Source: Phycisphaeraceae bacterium
GTDB lineage: Bacteria; Planctomycetota; Phycisphaerae; Phycisphaerales; Phycisphaeraceae
NCBI GenBank assembly: GCA_020848195.1
Contig: JADLAP010000121.1
Span: forward strand, 1-33,085
DNA: 33,085 nucleotides
Direction of reading: 5' to 3'
Every line of letters starts with the position of its first letter. Position 1 is the stretch's first letter. Below are positions 30,954-33,085 of this stretch, piece by piece. Under the pieces are notes generated by a model that saw only the letters and a list, made by a program, of their open reading frames with translations, did not search any database and was not told where the DNA came from. A program made the translations under genes and the position numbers.

Positions 30954-32861
30954 TCAGGCGGACTCCGTGTTTTTGCTCCGCGATCCCGGCGTCAGCAGCG
31001 ACACCACCACGAGGGTGATGAACGAAAGCGGAATGGAGACGATGCCGGGATTGGTGAAGGGGAAGAGCGCTTCGGTCCGCTTGTAGCCGTACATTTCGTA
31101 CAGGTCGGGTGAGACGACGATCAGTCCGATGGCGGAAACGACGCCGACGAAGATGGAGGCGGCGATGCCCTTGGAGGTGGTTCCCTTCCAGAAGATGAGC
31201 ATCAGGATGGAGGGCAGGTTGGCCGAAGCGGCGACGGCGAACGCCAGGCCGACGAGGAAGGAGACGTTCATGCCCTTGAAGAGGATGCCCAGACCGATGG
31301 CGATGACGCCGACGCAGACGGCGGCGATTTTGCCCGCCATGACCTTGGAGCGGTCGCTCATCTTGATGGACATGAAACGGTCCATCATGTCGTGGGCGAC
31401 GGCGCCGGAGGCGGCGACGATCAGGCCGCTGACCGTACCCAGCACCGTGGCGAACGCCAGGGCGGAGATGATGGAGAACAGCACCGTGCCGAAAGATCGC
31501 GCCAGCAGCGGCGCGGACATGTTGTCGCTCTGGACGTCGAGCACGCCGTTGACCATCGCGCCCAGGCCCATGAACAGAGTCAGGATATAGAAGAACCCGA
31601 TGGCGGCGATGGCGACGATCGTGGACTTGCGGGCGTCCTTCGGACTGGGCACGGTGTAGTAGCGGATCAGGATGTGGGGCAGCGCCGCCGTACCGAAGAA
31701 CAGCGCCAGCATCAGGGAGATGAAGTCCAGGCGAGACCAGATGTTGTGGACCGGGAACTTCAGGCCCGGCCTCATGATTTTCGTGCCCACGGTGGGGTTC
31801 TGATAATACACCGTGACCTTGTCGTCACCGTCCGTCACCGCCTGCTTGGCGAAGCGAACGATCGTGCTGGATTCGATCGTTTCCAGGTATTCAAACGGCC
31901 CCACGGGTCCGGTGGATTGCACTTCCTTGCCCTTGTGGACGACTTTGCTGACGTGGCCGACCTGGTAAAACGCCTTGTCCGCCTTGGGCTTGCCGTTGTA
32001 CAGCACGCCTCCATCGGCGGTTTTGGTGATCGACAACGCCTCGTTGAGTACGGTCTTTTCCGTCGCGGATTGCTTCCACCAGGTGTTGACGTCGTCCTGG
32101 CGGAGCTTGACGACCATGCCTTTCTCCGGATCGCCCATCGCGGCGACGAACTGGTAGCCCGGCTCCGTCACGCCGGCGACCTTGCCATCGGCGACCACCG
32201 CCGTCAGCGTCTTGAACTGGTGGTAATCCTCGGAAGGTTTGTCGCTGACGCCCTTGTAGCACGACATGAAGACCAGAATGGTGGAGCAGACGATCAGCAG
32301 GCCGCCTTTGATGAACTGGACGTAGGTCGTGGAGGTCATGCCCGCGGTGGCGACGATGAAAATGACGATGGCGCCGACCATGATGACGCCCCAGTGATGC
32401 GCCAGGCCCAGCAGGGGGGTGACCAGGTCGCCGGCGCCGACCATCTGGGGAATCAGGTAGCAGACCGAGACGATCAGCGTGCTGATCGCCGCCATGAGCT
32501 GAATGCCTTTGGAGCCGAAGCGTGAGTCCAGCGCGTCGGTGAAGGTGAATTTGCCCAGGCGTTTGAGCGGTTCGGCCACGACGAACAGCGCCACCACCCA
32601 GCCGGCCAGGTATCCGATGGAGTACAGGAAGCCGTCGTACCCGGACGTGGCGATCATCCCGCAGATGCCCAGGAACGACGCGGCGGAAAGGTAGTCGCCG
32701 GCGAACGCGATGCCGTTGACGCCCCAGTGAATGGTTCCGCCGGCGGCGAAATAGCTGTGTGAGCTTTTCGTCTTTCGCGCAAAATAAAACGAAAGACACA
32801 ACACCACCGCGACGAACGACACGAACAACACGACGGCAATCATGGATGGATCGTAAATCAC
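30954..32861 (-). CDS. Sodium/solute symporter (ActP-like, acetate family) with soluble insert
   Basis: The 635-residue integral membrane protein fits the SSF family, cation/acetate symporter branch. Helices and the YFAAGGTIHWGVNGIAFAGDYLSAASFLGI block match the sodium-binding N-terminal core; AALPHILIRYYTVPSPKDARKS is the family's TM7-8 region and SFLVGLAFAVAASANLPSILM the later one. A hydrophilic stretch of about 170 residues (202-375) separates TM6 from TM7, about 100 longer than in E. coli ActP (549 residues). Start GTG 32861 is set by GGAGG 8 nt upstream and by overlap with the DUF485 stop (GTGA). The exact substrate is inferred, acetate or another small carboxylate. Confidence 0.9.
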   Translation of the reverse strand: MIYDPSMIAVVLFVSFVAVVLCLSFYFARKTKSSHSYFAAGGTIHWGVNGIAFAGDYLSAASFLGICGMIATSGYDGFLYSIGYLAGWVVALFVVAEPLKRLGKFTFTDALDSRFGSKGIQLMAAISTLIVSVCYLIPQMVGAGDLVTPLLGLAHHWGVIMVGAIVIFIVATAGMTSTTYVQFIKGGLLIVCSTILVFMSCYKGVSDKPSEDYHQFKTLTAVVADGKVAGVTEPGYQFVAAMGDPEKGMVVKLRQDDVNTWWKQSATEKTVLNEALSITKTADGGVLYNGKPKADKAFYQVGHVSKVVHKGKEVQSTGPVGPFEYLETIESSTIVRFAKQAVTDGDDKVTVYYQNPTVGTKIMRPGLKFPVHNIWSRLDFISLMLALFFGTAALPHILIRYYTVPSPKDARKSTIVAIAAIGFFYILTLFMGLGAMVNGVLDVQSDNMSAPLLARSFGTVLFSIISALAFATVLGTVSGLIVAASGAVAHDMMDRFMSIKMSDRSKVMAGKIAAVCVGVIAIGLGILFKGMNVSFLVGLAFAVAASANLPSILMLIFWKGTTSKGIAASIFVGVVSAIGLIVVSPDLYEMYGYKRTEALFPFTNPGIVSIPLSFITLVVVSLLTPGSRSKNTESA

Positions 32862-33085
32862 TTGGCGGCCTCCGTCGTCTGCGCGGGCGCGTTCATGGCA
32901 TCTTCCAGCCGGCCGCACATGTGGTTGTAAATCAGCCCCATGATGATCGCCAGAACGATCAGGCCGAACCCGTACAACACAGCCAGATTCATGCCCAGGA
33001 TCGTCTTGATTTCCATCCACTGCGGAGCGAGCAGGTTAATGGCGACGAACCCGGCATAGACAAGCGAGTAAAAAACAAAAAGCCG
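32858..33085 (-). CDS. DUF485-family membrane protein, cut by the window edge
   Basis: The last 75 codons are visible. They show a hydrophobic segment (FVFYSLVYAGFVAINLL), then LGMNLAVLYGFGLIVLAIIMGLIYNHMCG, the DUF485 pattern, and a short Ala-rich tail. DUF485 proteins almost always precede ActP-type symporters and their gene overlap here (GTGA) is the normal coupling. The N-terminus lies beyond 33085. Confidence 0.85.
   Translation of the reverse strand, partial: RLFVFYSLVYAGFVAINLLAPQWMEIKTILGMNLAVLYGFGLIVLAIIMGLIYNHMCGRLEDAMNAPAQTTEAAK

Overview
The window is about 33 kb of high-GC DNA from a bacterium that is most likely a planctomycete, probably of the class Phycisphaerae. This rests on several family traits, not on a marker gene. 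There are ATQP-rich lipoprotein-like tails, a GH-rich sugar cluster with SDR, PhyH-like and UroD-like enzymes, a PheT without its tRNA-binding domain, a divergent CTP synthase, and widely spaced small operons with little synteny logic. No rRNA, tRNA, phage, IS or CRISPR feature was seen.

Region 1 (1-9297) is a catabolic cluster. It holds a clan-A beta-galactosidase-like hydrolase, an AraC-type regulator on the other strand, two SDR oxidoreductases, a PhyH-type 2OG-Fe(II) dioxygenase, a UroD/MtaA-fold protein and a GH38 alpha-mannosidase. Together they look like a system that takes in and modifies an unusual glycan or glycoside under AraC control. Region 2 (9285-14950, all minus strand) carries a B12-binding radical SAM protein, a HepT/MntA toxin-antitoxin pair, serine acetyltransferase, a candidate structured RNA of about 200-250 nt with its own promoter and terminator, a lipoprotein and an ArgD-like aminotransferase. 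Region 3 (15021-19497) has an LpxL-type acyltransferase, a membrane-anchored coiled-coil protein, a RidA-family protein and a lone fliM.

Region 4 (19563-27865) is core metabolism and translation: PyrK-type electron transfer subunit, a ComF-type phosphoribosyltransferase, PheT, CTP synthase, a DUF481 outer-membrane protein and TyrS. Region 5 (27890-33085, minus strand) has a metallophosphoesterase translationally coupled to an unusual Cache-PAS-DUF294 sensor, then a sodium/acetate-type symporter coupled to a DUF485 protein cut by the window edge.

The most interesting unexplained items are the structured RNA at about 12452-12722, a three-copy intergenic inverted-repeat element (15021, 16214, 23503), a second ACGAGCC repeat family, several genes whose -10-like box sits only 5-9 nt before the start codon (leaderless mRNAs), and the Cache-PAS-nucleotidyltransferase fusion.
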